A stretch of DNA of 64,000 nt from Zopfochytrium polystomum (lineage: Eukaryota > Chytridiomycota > Chytridiomycetes > Chytridiales > Chytridiaceae): NCBI GenBank assembly GCA_025765615.1, contig JAIVFJ010000004.1:62001-126000 (forward strand), given 5' to 3'. Position 1 is the stretch's first letter, and each line of letters starts with the position of its first letter. Both the position numbers and the translations under genes were made by a program. Positions 1 to 10,871 of this stretch are shown here, in pieces. Below the pieces are notes generated by a model that worked only from the letters and a program-made list of their open reading frames with translations, did not search any database and was not told the origin of the DNA.

Positions 1-1090
1 ACCAATTCTCCTGTCACACACCAGGGGACTGCCACCCCCAGCTCACACACACAGTCAGAGAAGGAATAAGGGCAGGCAAGAAGACTTCAGGTACAGGTTC
101 TAAGGGGCAACAAGAATGGGGGTGGGCTGCTTAAATAGGAGAGGGTTGGAATCAGCAGGGTGAAGGAAGAAGGAGGGGAAATATACAAAAGAACAAAAAC
201 AATAAATAAAACAACAAAGAAGAGAGAGGAGGAGTGAGTCACCAAACAATGGGGCTGAGCCATCAAACAAGGAAGACAGCTCAGAAAATCACGGAGCATC
301 TCTTGGCATCAGCTGCCAAGAAAGATGGAGGAGATGGAGAGAGCTGGTTGGTGCAAAGAGGAAGACAGTCACTCACAAAAGAAAAGAGACACACACAGAG
401 ACAACAAACAAACAAATAATAAAAGATAAAACAGTAAAAACAGGAAAAACAGGATAAACTACTAATTGAAAAAATAAGTAAAAATCATCAATAAAGAAAG
501 GAGAAAAAACCTATGATCTCATACCCTTTCATGAGGCCTTTCATCATGGTAGCTTATGTAGCAGCTCTGTGTACACCTGGACTCTGTACTTCTACCCACT
601 GAAGCACATCATCCAAACGTTGTTTGGTCAAGTCAAATTGATAATCCTCACAAGTTATCAGTTAAAAAAGCGGGGTATACTCTTTTTATTTGAGGTCGCA
701 GGCTCAACAGCCTGTCGTCGTCACATACTTTTCAAGGCATATCCCAATCCGATTTGAACTTCCATTGTCTAAGCTCTGTCCACCCAAGAAACCTTGCGGC
801 CCGACTGCAACGCAGTCCAGCTTTATTGGCAGAAAATTCCCACGGGTCATGGGGCGTAGTTTCAATTGTTCCAATTTTTTCGCTTGCGGTGGAGGTGCCA
901 AAGCCACCAAAGCCGCTCTTTCCTCAGTTTCTGGATTATTTGGCTGCTTTGGCAGGAATGAAGTCGGTGCCAAAGCAGGTTGAATCGTGGGTGTGTATTC
1001 ACAATTGCAGGTTCGTAATTGTGGCTTCTATTCTCATCAGGTTCTGAGTCAGAGGCATCATACATCATTCCTGGTTTGAGATCAATGCAT
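1..1090. other. Intergenic, no supported gene
   Basis: AG-rich and AT-rich stretches with short open frames of no recognisable character. I see no gene, RNA or repeat boundary here; the decayed hAT-like copy begins to its right. Confidence 0.5.
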
Positions 1091-1099
1091 GCTTTGTTC

Positions 1100-1752
1100 T
1101 TCCAAGGTCGAGGAGCCATCTTCAGGTGCATCTGATTCATCCTCCATATCCTGGTTCTCATGCGGCTCCTTCCTCCTCCGCCTCCTCCACCACCACCTGT
1201 CCCAAGAAGCCCCACAATCACTTCTTGGCTCCAGAAAGATCGTTTCTCTTTCAAAAACAGCGTACATTCAAAATTCTCTGGCAGCATTGATTTCTGGTCA
1301 TCAGTGCGAACCAAAGAACATCTGTTGAAGAGCCTCTCATGAATGTTTGTCTGGGTAGTAGAAAGCACCACAACGCTGCTACTCCCCAAGTCTATCCTCC
1401 TCCATAATACTTTTCCAATCGTTCTTTGTTGTGATAGGAGCGTCTTGTGGCCAAGCAAGCAGCCGAAATGACCCAATCCAGCCAACCATATATTTTTCCT
1501 TGCCTGACAATAAGTGTTCAAGATGGTTCGAAGAGACAATCACAAACCTTTTGGATAGTTGACGGTGTGGCAGTTAACACCAAAGTAGCCAATATCTTGC
1601 CAATTGAGGTGAACATTTCGAATGTGACAAGCAAGGTTGCTGTAGCGGTGAGTGTGCTCTTGCTTGATTAACTTGGTTCCTGGACACAAAGTGCATTTAT
1701 GGTGGGTGCTCTGGCTCAGTTCAAAAAACCAGCAGGCAATCTCTTTGTGCAA
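1100..1752 (-). pseudogene. hAT-like transposase remnant, internally deleted
   Basis: Reading leftwards from 1752, the frame opens with a BED-type zinc finger (CTLCPG then HIRNVH). It passes an in-frame TGA at 1542-1540 and continues in the same frame to a segment like the hAT C-terminal dimerisation region (ERLFNRCSLVRTDD, then LPENFECTLFLKEKR). hAT transposases usually have about 600 residues, with several hundred between these two parts; here only about 120 residues separate them. The catalytic core is therefore missing. I infer a dead, internally deleted copy. A domesticated short BED protein is possible, but the stop codon argues against it. Confidence 0.42.
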
Positions 1753-2889
1753 GAAGTTGCAGCCAGCATTCGTTGAACTTCAGCCATTTTGCTATGTTGA
1801 TGGGGCTTTGCTGTCGGTGGTATGCTGGGTCAGTGGGTGGAGGGTGGCGGCGGGGTCTGGGTTGAGGGCATTATCTGTTGCAGCAATTTATATTGCTTTC
1901 AAAACAAACCATGGTCCGGCCGGCAGCAGAGGCAGTGTGAGCAAGCCGCGACACTGGGCCTTGCGGTGGTGGCGCCGGCGGCTCCCGCTCAAGCGACCAC
2001 GGTGGTCGCCGGCACGGTCTTTCTTTGTTCTTACCGAGGAGTGCGAGGAGTACTTGCTTGTGAAGCTCGAGAAACAACGGAGTCAGCGTTGAGAACGTTG
2101 GAAAGCGAGTCGGTGGTGGCGGTCGTGGCGAATCCAACGAGTGTAGGATTCTCTTCAACGAGCGATTGACATTCAGAACGGTCGCCTTCATCCGAGATTT
2201 GAGTGCGTCAAGGTTGTTTGTATGTGTTAATAACTGGTGGATGCTTCGAGCAGACGACGACAAAAGGAAAGGAGGTTTGCTTGGGCAAATGAAATTGAGG
2301 AGAAATTCCAAGAGACTCTCCCTTCAGCTAGTGCCAATAGCAGCGGCGACTGGACTGACCGGCAGCATCAGAGGCAGTGTCGCTTAGTTGCGTCTCTGTC
2401 GCCTAGCGGTGGCGTTGCCCGCACTGTCAGCCGACCAGCGCGGGATAGCGGAGACACACCACATCTTGCCGGATTTTTCCTGTGCCACAGGCCGCGAAGT
2501 CCTCATCGGCGCTTATCTGCCCTCTCATGCGGTGACATGACAAATTGTGGCATGAGCTTTACCGGCCTCGTCAACGACGTCCAAGAGGAGGCGAAAGTCG
2601 AACAGGACGAAGGCGTGGTCTCACTCTCAGTTTGAGTTGCTGGAAGCAGTCATGAGAACAAGCCACTTGCCAGAATTGCGTGCTTCCAGGAAGCATGATA
2701 TGCCTTTTTCAGTGAGAACACAGTTTGGTTGTGCAACTGTGGGAGGCGTTAGAACGCATTGTGGTGCGTTGGCCAACTCTTTTGACAGAAAGGGTAGCGT
2801 AGTTTTCCGACGACACTGCTGCTGCTGCTGCTACTCTGTCGGCAGGTCGTCTGCACCCGTCGCCGTTCAGGATGCTCCGTTGTCCAAGC
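1753..2889. repeat. Dispersed repeat B, copy 1, within otherwise gene-free DNA
   Basis: About 150 bp around 1960-2110 resembles 5055-5210. Both read, in one plus frame, as an Ala/Val-rich segment followed by RGVRGVLA or ERGVLAFG and then ESALRTL or ESALRAL. Conservation at protein as well as DNA level suggests an old coding mobile element whose family I do not recognise. The remainder of the interval holds no gene I can support. Confidence 0.35.
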
Positions 2890-2895
2890 AGCATT

Positions 2896-3022
2896 TGTTC
2901 AAGACAAACCCGAACCTATTGTGACTGTAAGTTATCGTTCTCACATACCCATGGGGAAGATCAAGCCACCGACCAATGCAGAGCAAGCCCCCGCCTGGGC
3001 GCTGGCCTTGTGCTGTTGAAAC
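2896..3022 (+). repeat. Dispersed repeat A, copy 1
   Basis: Shares the core ACCTATTGTGACTGT, followed by CCCATGGG, GCAAGCC and the ending CTGGGCGCTGGC...TGTTGA, with copies at 7888-8068 and 31232-31406. This copy is the most diverged and lacks the upstream part shared by the other two. Confidence 0.6.
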
Positions 3023-3274
3023 AAACTAAGCATACGCCATGCGTTCATCCCTGTGCAATTGTTTCAGCACACTCACATGCCTAATCCCATTTGGGAAATT
3101 TACCAAGGCCAAACCCAACCAACGCCACCTTGGAATTTTTGGCTGCCTCATTGTCACACTCAACAATGATTACACAGAACCTGCAAAACTCACACAAGTC
3201 AAGTTCTCTCATTGGGCCTCACTTGGACTCTCTTGGGCTTCAACACGGACAGCGAGTGTAGTGTCCCTCAGCTA

Positions 3275-3561
3275 TGTTATGAGTCACCCCTCTGGAAACT
3301 CTGAACCTTCTGAACATTCCTCATGGAACCTTGTGGAACATTCTTGCTTTCCTGACTGGTCTTGTCATTGGTATCATTGGTATCATTGTATTACTAATTG
3401 CTCTTTCTGGAACTTTCTTTGAGTCTTGACAAGGAAGACTCTCAAAAGGTATAAAGGGGGATGGGGGACCTGTCCCATCCCTCAAGTGAATTATTGTTTC
3501 CAATACAGTCACTCCTCTCAGTTCCTTGTCTGCCTTGTCCTGTCCTGCTCTGTTCCTTACA
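3275..3561 (+). repeat. Diverged LTR of the chromovirus family
   Basis: Runs from TGTTATGAGTCACC to CTGTTCCTTACA and aligns along its length with the 308 bp LTRs at 35999 and 40907. It keeps the TATA-type box, the AAGTGAATTATTG block and the pyrimidine-rich end. It is about 20 bp shorter and carries scattered changes. The 5 bp flanks (AGCTA on the left, TCCAG on the right) do not match, so there is no target duplication. It may be a solo LTR formed between different elements, or the left end of a decayed copy: the first 25 bp downstream weakly resemble the leader of the full element. Confidence 0.85.
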
Positions 3562-5697
3562 TCCAGACACTTCAGTCCTTCCACAACAATCTTCACAAAA
3601 GCTTCCTTGGGTTTCTTCAAAATAAGGAGGCATTGCGAATTGAACTCTATGGCAGCAAAGACAAAAGAAGCGAAATTGGAAAAGGGCATGGAGGACAGCA
3701 CAAGCTTATGAAACTAGTCGAAGGGAAACGATGACCAAACTCAACCGCAAGCGAGAACTGCAGCCATAATAAAAAGAGGAGGAAGAAAGTAGGAGATACT
3801 GGCTTGAAATGCTCAATGCCGACATACAACAACACGTAGAGAGATTAGCTCCCGAAAATAAGACAAGTGGAAGATAGTAGGGGTGGTCTCACGGTATTCA
3901 ATTCTGAAAAGGCGAGATGGAGGCATAATTAGGAAAATCCGCCAACGCGATTCATCGGCTCTATCATTTGTGTAGAAGTGGTACTAATTTCTTCCTTTCC
4001 TGTGCACTTGGCCGCTAGTCAGAGTAACGATCAGATTGAGTCAAATTCTGTCGTCCCCCAGACTCATATGCTCGGCTCTTGCATTTGTCATCGTCTTCCA
4101 GCCATTTTCTCGGGACAATACAGCCAGTTCAGAATAAAATCTTGCTGTACGTCGAGTGGCCACGCGACGAGGGAGCGGCCAAGAGGAAAAGGCTCAAAGC
4201 CCAGAAAATACCATGGAATTAAAAGGGCAAGAAGACCTTTGATCGATATACAAGTCCATCAGCTGCAGAGGTGTTGCAGTGGCGACATAATTCCCGAAGT
4301 TCCTGGGATTGGCTGTAGACAGTACAGAAGAGGAATCGAGGCGGGTACCAAATGCTGTAGCTGGCCAACACATTCTCCATTGATGCCGTTGTTGCTTCAT
4401 CCATATTTCTACACACAGGGTTGTGCCGTCCACTTCAAGCTGTGCGGACCGTCCCTTCAGCATCAGATCAATTTTAGCCTCCACCCCCTCATTCTCTTCA
4501 ACAGTCAATAGTAATGGCTCCCCCTGTTCGGGTACTCTCCTTTGGCACTTACAACTTCGTCGAGAATCGATGTCATCAATGCTGGATGCCACCTCTCACA
4601 GGTTTATCAGTCTATCCACTTCAATAAATGATTGCACATAAACACCATACTTCGCCCCTCAAAGCCGACTGATCGAAACGCCGTCGAACCTAATTTAATT
4701 CTTCCAAAGAAACCTGCCCACTCAACTTAATCCAAGTCTCGGCGACCCATTTGTTGGCACTCGCCTTTTACCAAGAAACATCGACATTCTTTGCGGAGAT
4801 GAAAGTCCATGACCGGAATTGACCTTGGTCGCCCTATACTCGAGATTTGCATTTAGAATTTTGGTCCCGTCATATTGCACAGCAGAAGTGACTCTGAAGC
4901 GAAGCTTTCAATATATCTTGACAGTCTTTTTTGATAGCTTGAAGGCCAGATCTGCTGCAGACGTTGATGTGCGGGCCAGCTCGGTCAGCCGTTATCGTCT
5001 GCAGTGGTGCTTCTTAAAGGCCTGGCAGTCTCGTCTTGAACACGCGTACGGCGGGTGACTCCGGTGGATCCTGCTGCTGCGGCCACGGTAGTTGCCAGCA
5101 CGGTCTTCTTTGCTCTTGTCGAGGAGCGTGGAGTACTTGCTTTTGGGCTCGAGGGAACGACGGTGGAGGGGCCAGAGTCAGCATTGAGGGCGCTTGGTAC
5201 AGTCGAGACGGCTTGTATTTCTTGCTTCGGTGCTTGTTGGCCGGTTGGAGAGGCCCAGCTCTTCTCTTTTGGCAGTGGCGGAATTGCCAATCACTCACGC
5301 GTTTGTTTCGTCTCGGCACCCCATGGAGCACTGGAGACGTGAACGTCCCCCTCCCTCTCATCTATCCTACACCTCCCCTTCCTCAAGTTATCGTCCTCGA
5401 TCCGAGGGCCTTTCTCTGTCAACAACTGCAACGGCGCTCCCCCGTTTAACTTGTGGTGCATGTCCTTTCGCACCTGGGTTTACGGCCAGAAAAAAAAATC
5501 TGTTACAGTAATAACATGAACTCTGCGGGAGGGGTAGGCCATTGCTAGGGTCACACGAAGTATCTCTCTGATTGAGATTGCGCACTATGAGGATCCCTCC
5601 TTTGGCAGCTTTACTGCACGGAGTTGATTCAGTCATCCGTCCTTTTGGTGTTCTGTGGTGTTCTGCCTAGCGGATGATTGAACCAAGAATGTAATAT
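3562..5697. other. Gene-free repeat-like DNA, with repeat B copy 2
   Basis: No gene can be supported. About 5055-5210 is the second copy of the Ala/Val-rich dispersed repeat seen near 1960-2110. The rest has short open frames on both strands without recognisable motifs. Confidence 0.4.
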
Positions 5698-5879
5698 AGT
5701 AGTTTGCAATTGTTACCAGGCCACTTTTTGCCACAAAATCTCTATTTACTTAGTGGCCATGCGTAAAAAAGATTGTGGGCAAACCACACGCCCACAATCT
5801 TTTTTTTTTTGTAGTGGCCACTAAGTAAAAAGATTTTGTTGCAAAAAGTGGGCTGGTGCCAACAATGACGCAAACTACT
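5698..5879. mobile_element. 182 bp hairpin element (MITE-like)
   Basis: The interval is almost entirely self-complementary. The ends AGTAGTTTGC and GCAAACTACT pair, then CCACTTTTTGC...ACAAAATC and TTTACTTAGTGGCCA pair with the right half, and the centre is AAAGATTGTGGGC facing GCCCACAATCTTT around a 9 nt loop. Flanking bases show no convincing target duplication (TAATAT on the left, GTCAAA on the right). It has no coding capacity. A non-autonomous DNA transposon is the natural reading; the parent family is unknown. Confidence 0.7.
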
Positions 5880-7887
5880 GTCAAATGAAAAAGTGGGACA
5901 AAAAAACAAAAGAAAAAAAAAAACGCCAAACGAAGCAGGATTTCTGGTCTTCGTGCTTTCTATTCTACACGTTGCGAGGAACAGTCTTAAGGCGGCGGGG
6001 GGAGGGGAGGAGCTACGACGAGATGAGTCAAAAGATGCAGCAGCTGCTGCAGAAGCGACGCGTTGGGCTCAAGTCCGTTTGCAAACAAAAGTCGGAGATG
6101 GGCGCCAAAACAAAACGCACAAGCATGTTGAAACGCTGCACGCCCAGAGCCATAGAGCTTTCCCAGATCCTGTGTTACGCACAGGGGAAGATCGTGGCCT
6201 TGGGAGGGAACGTTAATACACGAGCATGCGCAAGTAGGGGAGGCGTGGTGCATGGGGCTCCAGAGCCCGCCCCGTGCGGGTTGAGCACAAGCTGAAGACA
6301 GAAGAAGATCATCTCTCCAAAGTGTTGGAGGAACGCAAGGCACAAAGGCCTTGGAGAAACAAGGATGAAACACTCGCTGAGGTGGTATGGGGCGGACTGG
6401 GAGCTGGTTGAGTGATGCGGTTGGGGGGTTGGGGGGAGGCGGGAGGAGCGCTGAGGGCCAGCATGGACGGGGTGGTCGAGCGTGTGTGAGAGTGTGTGAA
6501 TTTTTGTGTGGGGTTTTGACGGAAAACGGGAACTCGAGACAGACCTGCAGACCGCCTCGCTGTGGGCCAATAGTTTTTGATTCTTTCCACCCACAACAGG
6601 TGAACGAAAGACGACTCCTCCCTCTCGTCTCGGGGAGAACCCCAGAGTAGCATTTTAACTCTTTAAAGGCCAGCGTGCTGCTAGTGCACGTTGCCTGTTT
6701 CAGATGGCTGACGAAAACTGACCCCCCACTCCCCAACCAACGAAACCACCCAGAAAGAACAAGAAGGCATACTGGGAAGCAAAGGCAATACAGCTTGGGC
6801 ACAAAAAAGAGATATTTCCAGGCTAAAGGTGAACTATCCTTCGGAATGTGGACACTAGGTCCCAGACTTACAGTGGAGGTGGGTATGACACAGACGTTCA
6901 TCGTGTCATCAATGGTAGAGCTGCTCGAATCACAGGCCCAGAGCAGAGCCATGTTCGAGAGGCTGCATGTTGTGCACCAGGGCAGTAGCACAGGTCATCC
7001 ATGTTCCGCTCCTCTCTCTGTGTACATAGACGAGAGACCCAGACTGAGCGGGAGACTGGCCATACCAATCTGCAATATGCTCTGGGCAGAAGGAGAGCCT
7101 ATTCCTGCATCAGATCCCACGTTCCTGTATACGTACGGCAGTGTGTTGAATGCCATAGTGAGCTATGACAAGCAGACAGTAACATGCCTCTTAACACCCA
7201 CCACACTCAGCATACTGGCTGATGCTATACACGGATTGGGATACTGGTCAAGGAGATCACGAACTTCAGATTCAGGTCTATGGGCAGTACGACAACGCGC
7301 AATGGCAACTGCGAATCATGGCAGATGGCTTGGTTGCTACGCAGGGACTCCCAGCCACAGCATTCGAGCTACTGCGGGTCATCGAGCACAGAGTACATGC
7401 TGTCATGAGCAGATCACATACAACCATAGCATTCCTCCAGTCGCTCTTGGTACGTGACACTCCAGTGCAGTTTTAAACTACCGTGCACTAGACATTGAGA
7501 GATATGCAATTGGATTCAGATTGCCACTTGCTATGCAGAACAGGGGAGATTGGCCATTTGCTGTCATGTGCTCCATGCTGAACTCATGGACTGGGCTGAA
7601 CAGCGAGACATTGTGGCACAGTATCAGAGACAGGAAATTGAACTGCGTATACAGCATGAAGTCGCACTGTGTGGAGTTGAAAGTGCTTGAAATTGTGAGC
7701 GGAGCACAACTGATGCAAGCTTGTGGGTCAAATCTATCTCAGGACCTCGATCTCTGCACTCTTTGGCTTTCTGCACAACACTGGAATCTTGTCAAAGAAG
7801 GCCCGCTCATCTATGAAGCGACCAACTATGTCCACTCCAAGGATGCATTTGATCTTGTCTGGAATGAAGCTATTCAGAAGTGGTATC
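5880..7887. other. Unrecognised region, probably old repeat
   Basis: Several moderate open frames occur on both strands (for example plus 6675-7457 and minus 5987-6991), but they overlap each other and show no family motif. About 6850-7900 has more even composition than the gene islands and ends at repeat A, as the NACHT-ankyrin relic also does. It may be a decayed mobile or rapidly evolving gene. I assign no function. Confidence 0.3.
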
Positions 7888-8068
7888 AACTGTTAGGCGG
7901 AACTGACTGGTTAGCAGCAAGAGGCACAAGACGGACCTGAACCTATTGTGACTGTCAGTTATTGTTCTCACAATGCCCATGGGAGAGCAAGCCACTGCCA
8001 ATGCAGACCTGGGCGCTGGCTTGCACTGTTGACAAATACTCTGAGTATTAAGTGGAACAGCAACATGA
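7888..8068 (+). repeat. Dispersed repeat A, copy 2
   Basis: Closely matches 31232-31406. It starts at GGCGGAACTGACTGG, passes GCAGCAAGAGGCACAAGAC and GTGACTGTCAG, and ends at GTTGACAAATACTC plus about 25 bp more. A shorter diverged copy lies at 2896-3022. No open frame is conserved between copies. Confidence 0.75.
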
Positions 8069-8737
8069 GACTTTCGTGGGGAACTGCAAATCAGAATGCA
8101 GTCAACTTTGCAGGATGGTTGGATTGCCTTGGTTGTCCTGCAGCAGTTTGACACTCCCCATGTCACTGTCCCAGCTACATCAACACCCTCACCTTTCCTG
8201 CAACTGATGGCAGTCCTTGCATGAGGCAACTGTCTGAGGCGATCTATGATGTGGTGCAGCAGTTGAGCAGTCAGGGGAAGCATTTGCATCCTACTTGGCA
8301 GACAGATGCATTTTGGCTGCAAGGATGATGTGGTTCATCAGTTCAATCAGTATGCAGTGCAGCAGCTTCCAGCTGAGACACCAAGGAGCTGCTTTCAGTT
8401 GACACCCCAGTTGTACACAACGAAGGCGGCGGCCTTCTCATAAGCCCTGAGTTCCTCAACACCTTTTCAATTGGTTTCACTCCTTGACAATTAGGGATGT
8501 ACTTTTGTGTTTCGTTAGATCTTTTCCGAGGGACAACCCAGAGACGAGAGGCCTAATCTCAAGCCGGCTAGTATTTCTGATATCGCATCGCATCCCCATA
8601 GAGGCGTTGAGCGGCTTTGATAAAATTTTCTTTCGATCAGCTCGGAATTTGGCGAGTACAACAGAAACAATAAGGGAGAAAGAGAACGCGAAGGGGGAAG
8701 TAAAGCTGACCAAAGAGCAGTACGCCCGCCCCCCTCT

Positions 8738-9976
8738 CTACTTCCACACATCCGCGCGGTACCGGCCCTCGACCAGCTCCCTCGTTCGCTCCCGCACCTC
8801 CTCGACCCCGACCCCTTCGAACCGCACGGGCCCCAGTTCGGTCTCGACGTCGCACCCCTTTGGCGCCGTTCCCTCGTCTCCAGGCACCGGCGCGCCAAAC
8901 AGCCTTGCTGCCCACGCAGCGGGACCCCACCGGTTCCAAACCGTCGGCTGTATGTACACCGCGACGGTGGCGTCTTTCCGAAAGAGCCGTCCGCCTCGCC
9001 CGCGGAACGTCTCGACGTGCGGGAACACGCGCGGCAGCATGAAGTTCCGGACGAACCACGCGCGGGCGCGGAGCGCGGCGCGGACGGCCGCGACGAGCGC
9101 CGGGGCGGGTGTTTCGAGGCCGAGGGCGTCGCGGAGGGGCGGGTCGATCAGCGCGACGAGGACCGCGCGGAGCGGGGGTCTGACGGGGGCGGGGAAGCCT
9201 CCAAGGAAGAGCGCGAGGGAGGCGTCAGCCACGACCTTGTTGTCCGGGTGGAATCGCATGAGTCTCTCCTGGATGTCCTTGTTCGCCTTTTGGAACTCGT
9301 CAAAGGTCCTCGGCGGGTCCGCGATGCCCATCTTGAGGCCGACCTCGTGCCACACCCTCGCGGCGGCCTCCTTTTCGATGTCGGTGCCGCGGCGCCACTC
9401 GAATTCGTCAAAGAAGGGTTTGCTCTCTGTGACAAAGACCGACAGGGTAAACACCATCGCGTCGCGGTCAATATGTTTCTTGTAGTGCTCGTGCAGCCAG
9501 TTTACCCTCGCGATCGCGGTATTCGCGCGGACCGAGTCGGACGGCTCATAAGTCCATTCCGCGATGGCGAGCTCGGTGTCTGCGTAGCGCCGAGCGCGGG
9601 CGGCCGGGTCGCACAGCTGGCCTGTGGCGGCGAGGAGCTTGGAAATGGAGGGGATGCCGTAGGTGCGGAATAGGGCGAGCTGGGTGGTGGCTTTTGCGGT
9701 GAAGGGGAACTCGTAGAGGGCGGCGGCGAGGAGGATCTCGCGAGCGGCTTGGAGGGTGAGGCGGGTGGGATCCGGGTACTTTGCGAGGAGGGCGGCGATG
9801 CGGCGGTGGCGGAGGAAGCGGACGAGGAGGAGGTAGGCAGCGAGGACGGAGGCGACGGCGGATGCGCCGAGGAGGCGGCTGCCAGTGTTGCTCCTTCGGG
9901 CGGCTCGGAGGGCGCTGTTGGTGGCACGGCTCATGGCGCCAATGACGGCATAGACATTTCCAAGCGCAGAAGACAT
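8738..9976 (-). CDS. mpaB-type ER-anchored oxygenase, copy 1
   Basis: A 412-residue single-exon protein of the mpaB/rubber-oxygenase catalytic domain family. Known members include MpaB of mycophenolic acid biosynthesis, which cleaves a side chain oxidatively at the ER. A hydrophobic helix at about residues 36-55 (ending AAYLLLVRFLRHRR) is the likely membrane anchor. The catalytic domain follows, with the family's ALFRTYGIPSIS, a RRYADTELAI block, an HEHYKK histidine block, the FTLSVFVTE helix and an EFEWR block. The start Met lies 35 residues before the anchor and no earlier in-frame Met is convincing. The frame is intact. It is divergently paired with the homologous gene at 10872, so the 0.9 kb between them is a likely shared promoter. 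The substrate cannot be told from sequence. Confidence 0.88.
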   Translation of the reverse strand: MSSALGNVYAVIGAMSRATNSALRAARRSNTGSRLLGASAVASVLAAYLLLVRFLRHRRIAALLAKYPDPTRLTLQAAREILLAAALYEFPFTAKATTQLALFRTYGIPSISKLLAATGQLCDPAARARRYADTELAIAEWTYEPSDSVRANTAIARVNWLHEHYKKHIDRDAMVFTLSVFVTESKPFFDEFEWRRGTDIEKEAAARVWHEVGLKMGIADPPRTFDEFQKANKDIQERLMRFHPDNKVVADASLALFLGGFPAPVRPPLRAVLVALIDPPLRDALGLETPAPALVAAVRAALRARAWFVRNFMLPRVFPHVETFRGRGGRLFRKDATVAVYIQPTVWNRWGPAAWAARLFGAPVPGDEGTAPKGCDVETELGPVRFEGVGVEEVRERTRELVEGRYRADVWK

Positions 9977-10402
9977 GATGGTGATGTTGGCTGCCGCACT
10001 GGCAGGATTTCTTGTTGTGGCAGAAAAAAAAAAAGAGGTGGTCAGCAGGGGCGGCAGTGTGCGGGTGTGTGACTGAGCGAGCGAAGGACGGAGCTGTTTC
10101 TTGCAGGTAAGGAAAGAGAAAGAGGCTCGTTGGGGGGTGAAGGGCGGGCGGCGACGGCAGTGGCGACGCGCGAGGCGCGAGGGCGTGGAAGGGACGGATT
10201 AAGCGTGAGGAGAGGCGACGATGCGGGCGGGCTTTTGTACCGACGGGGCGCCTGATTCGTGAGTAAGCATGAGGGAGAGAGGGAGAGACAGAGAGAGAGA
10301 GAGTGTGTGTGTGTGTGTGTGCGAGATACAGAGAGAGCGAGAGGGAGAGTGAGAGAGTGAGCGAGCGAGCAACAGTGTGATAGGGTCCTCACACACACGC
10401 TC

Positions 10403-10462
<60 letters not shown>

Positions 10463-10567
10463 ACTCCTTACAAACACAACGGAGCCGAGGGTGGAACTGG
10501 CAGGAGCAACGGTGGAAACTGAAACGGGGTGGCACTGTGAACGAGCTCTTTCACGTGATCACCAAAT

Positions 10568-10623
<56 letters not shown>

Positions 10624-10871
10624 TGACTTCCGAGCCGTCCCAGCAAGTGAGCTCTCTGGCGGGCCGGAATCCGGCTCGGGGACAGAGTCAGTTCCTTGTC
10701 TGTCTGTCTCCTTGCCCCGCTCTGTCTCTGTCTCTCTCTTTCAATCTCTCTCTCTCTTCTCACCCCCCCATTTGCACACACTCTCTCTGTCTCCTGCTTC
10801 TCTCTCACTCTGTCTCTCTCTCTGTCGCTCTCGCTTCTCTCTCTCAACCAAGTCGTCCAACCAAAGTCGCG
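9977..10871. promoter_or_regulatory. Divergent intergenic region rich in microsatellites
   Basis: The 0.9 kb between the two head-to-head mpaB-type genes holds stacked simple repeats: GA and GT tracts at about 10266-10345, a TC tract at about 10402-10466, about 13 GACA units at 10563-10620, and CTCT/CTGT-rich DNA up to the start of the plus-strand gene. It presumably carries both promoters. I see no clear TATA box; assigning promoter activity is inference from gene layout. Confidence 0.5.
10563..10620 (+). repeat. GACA tetranucleotide microsatellite
   Basis: About 13 uninterrupted GACA units upstream of the second mpaB-type gene, just after a separate TC dinucleotide tract. Confidence 0.95.

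Noticed and set aside
5987..6991. A 334-codon minus-strand open frame
   Set aside because: Cys/Pro/Ser-rich without any domain; other long frames overlap it on both strands, and no splice or start context supports it.
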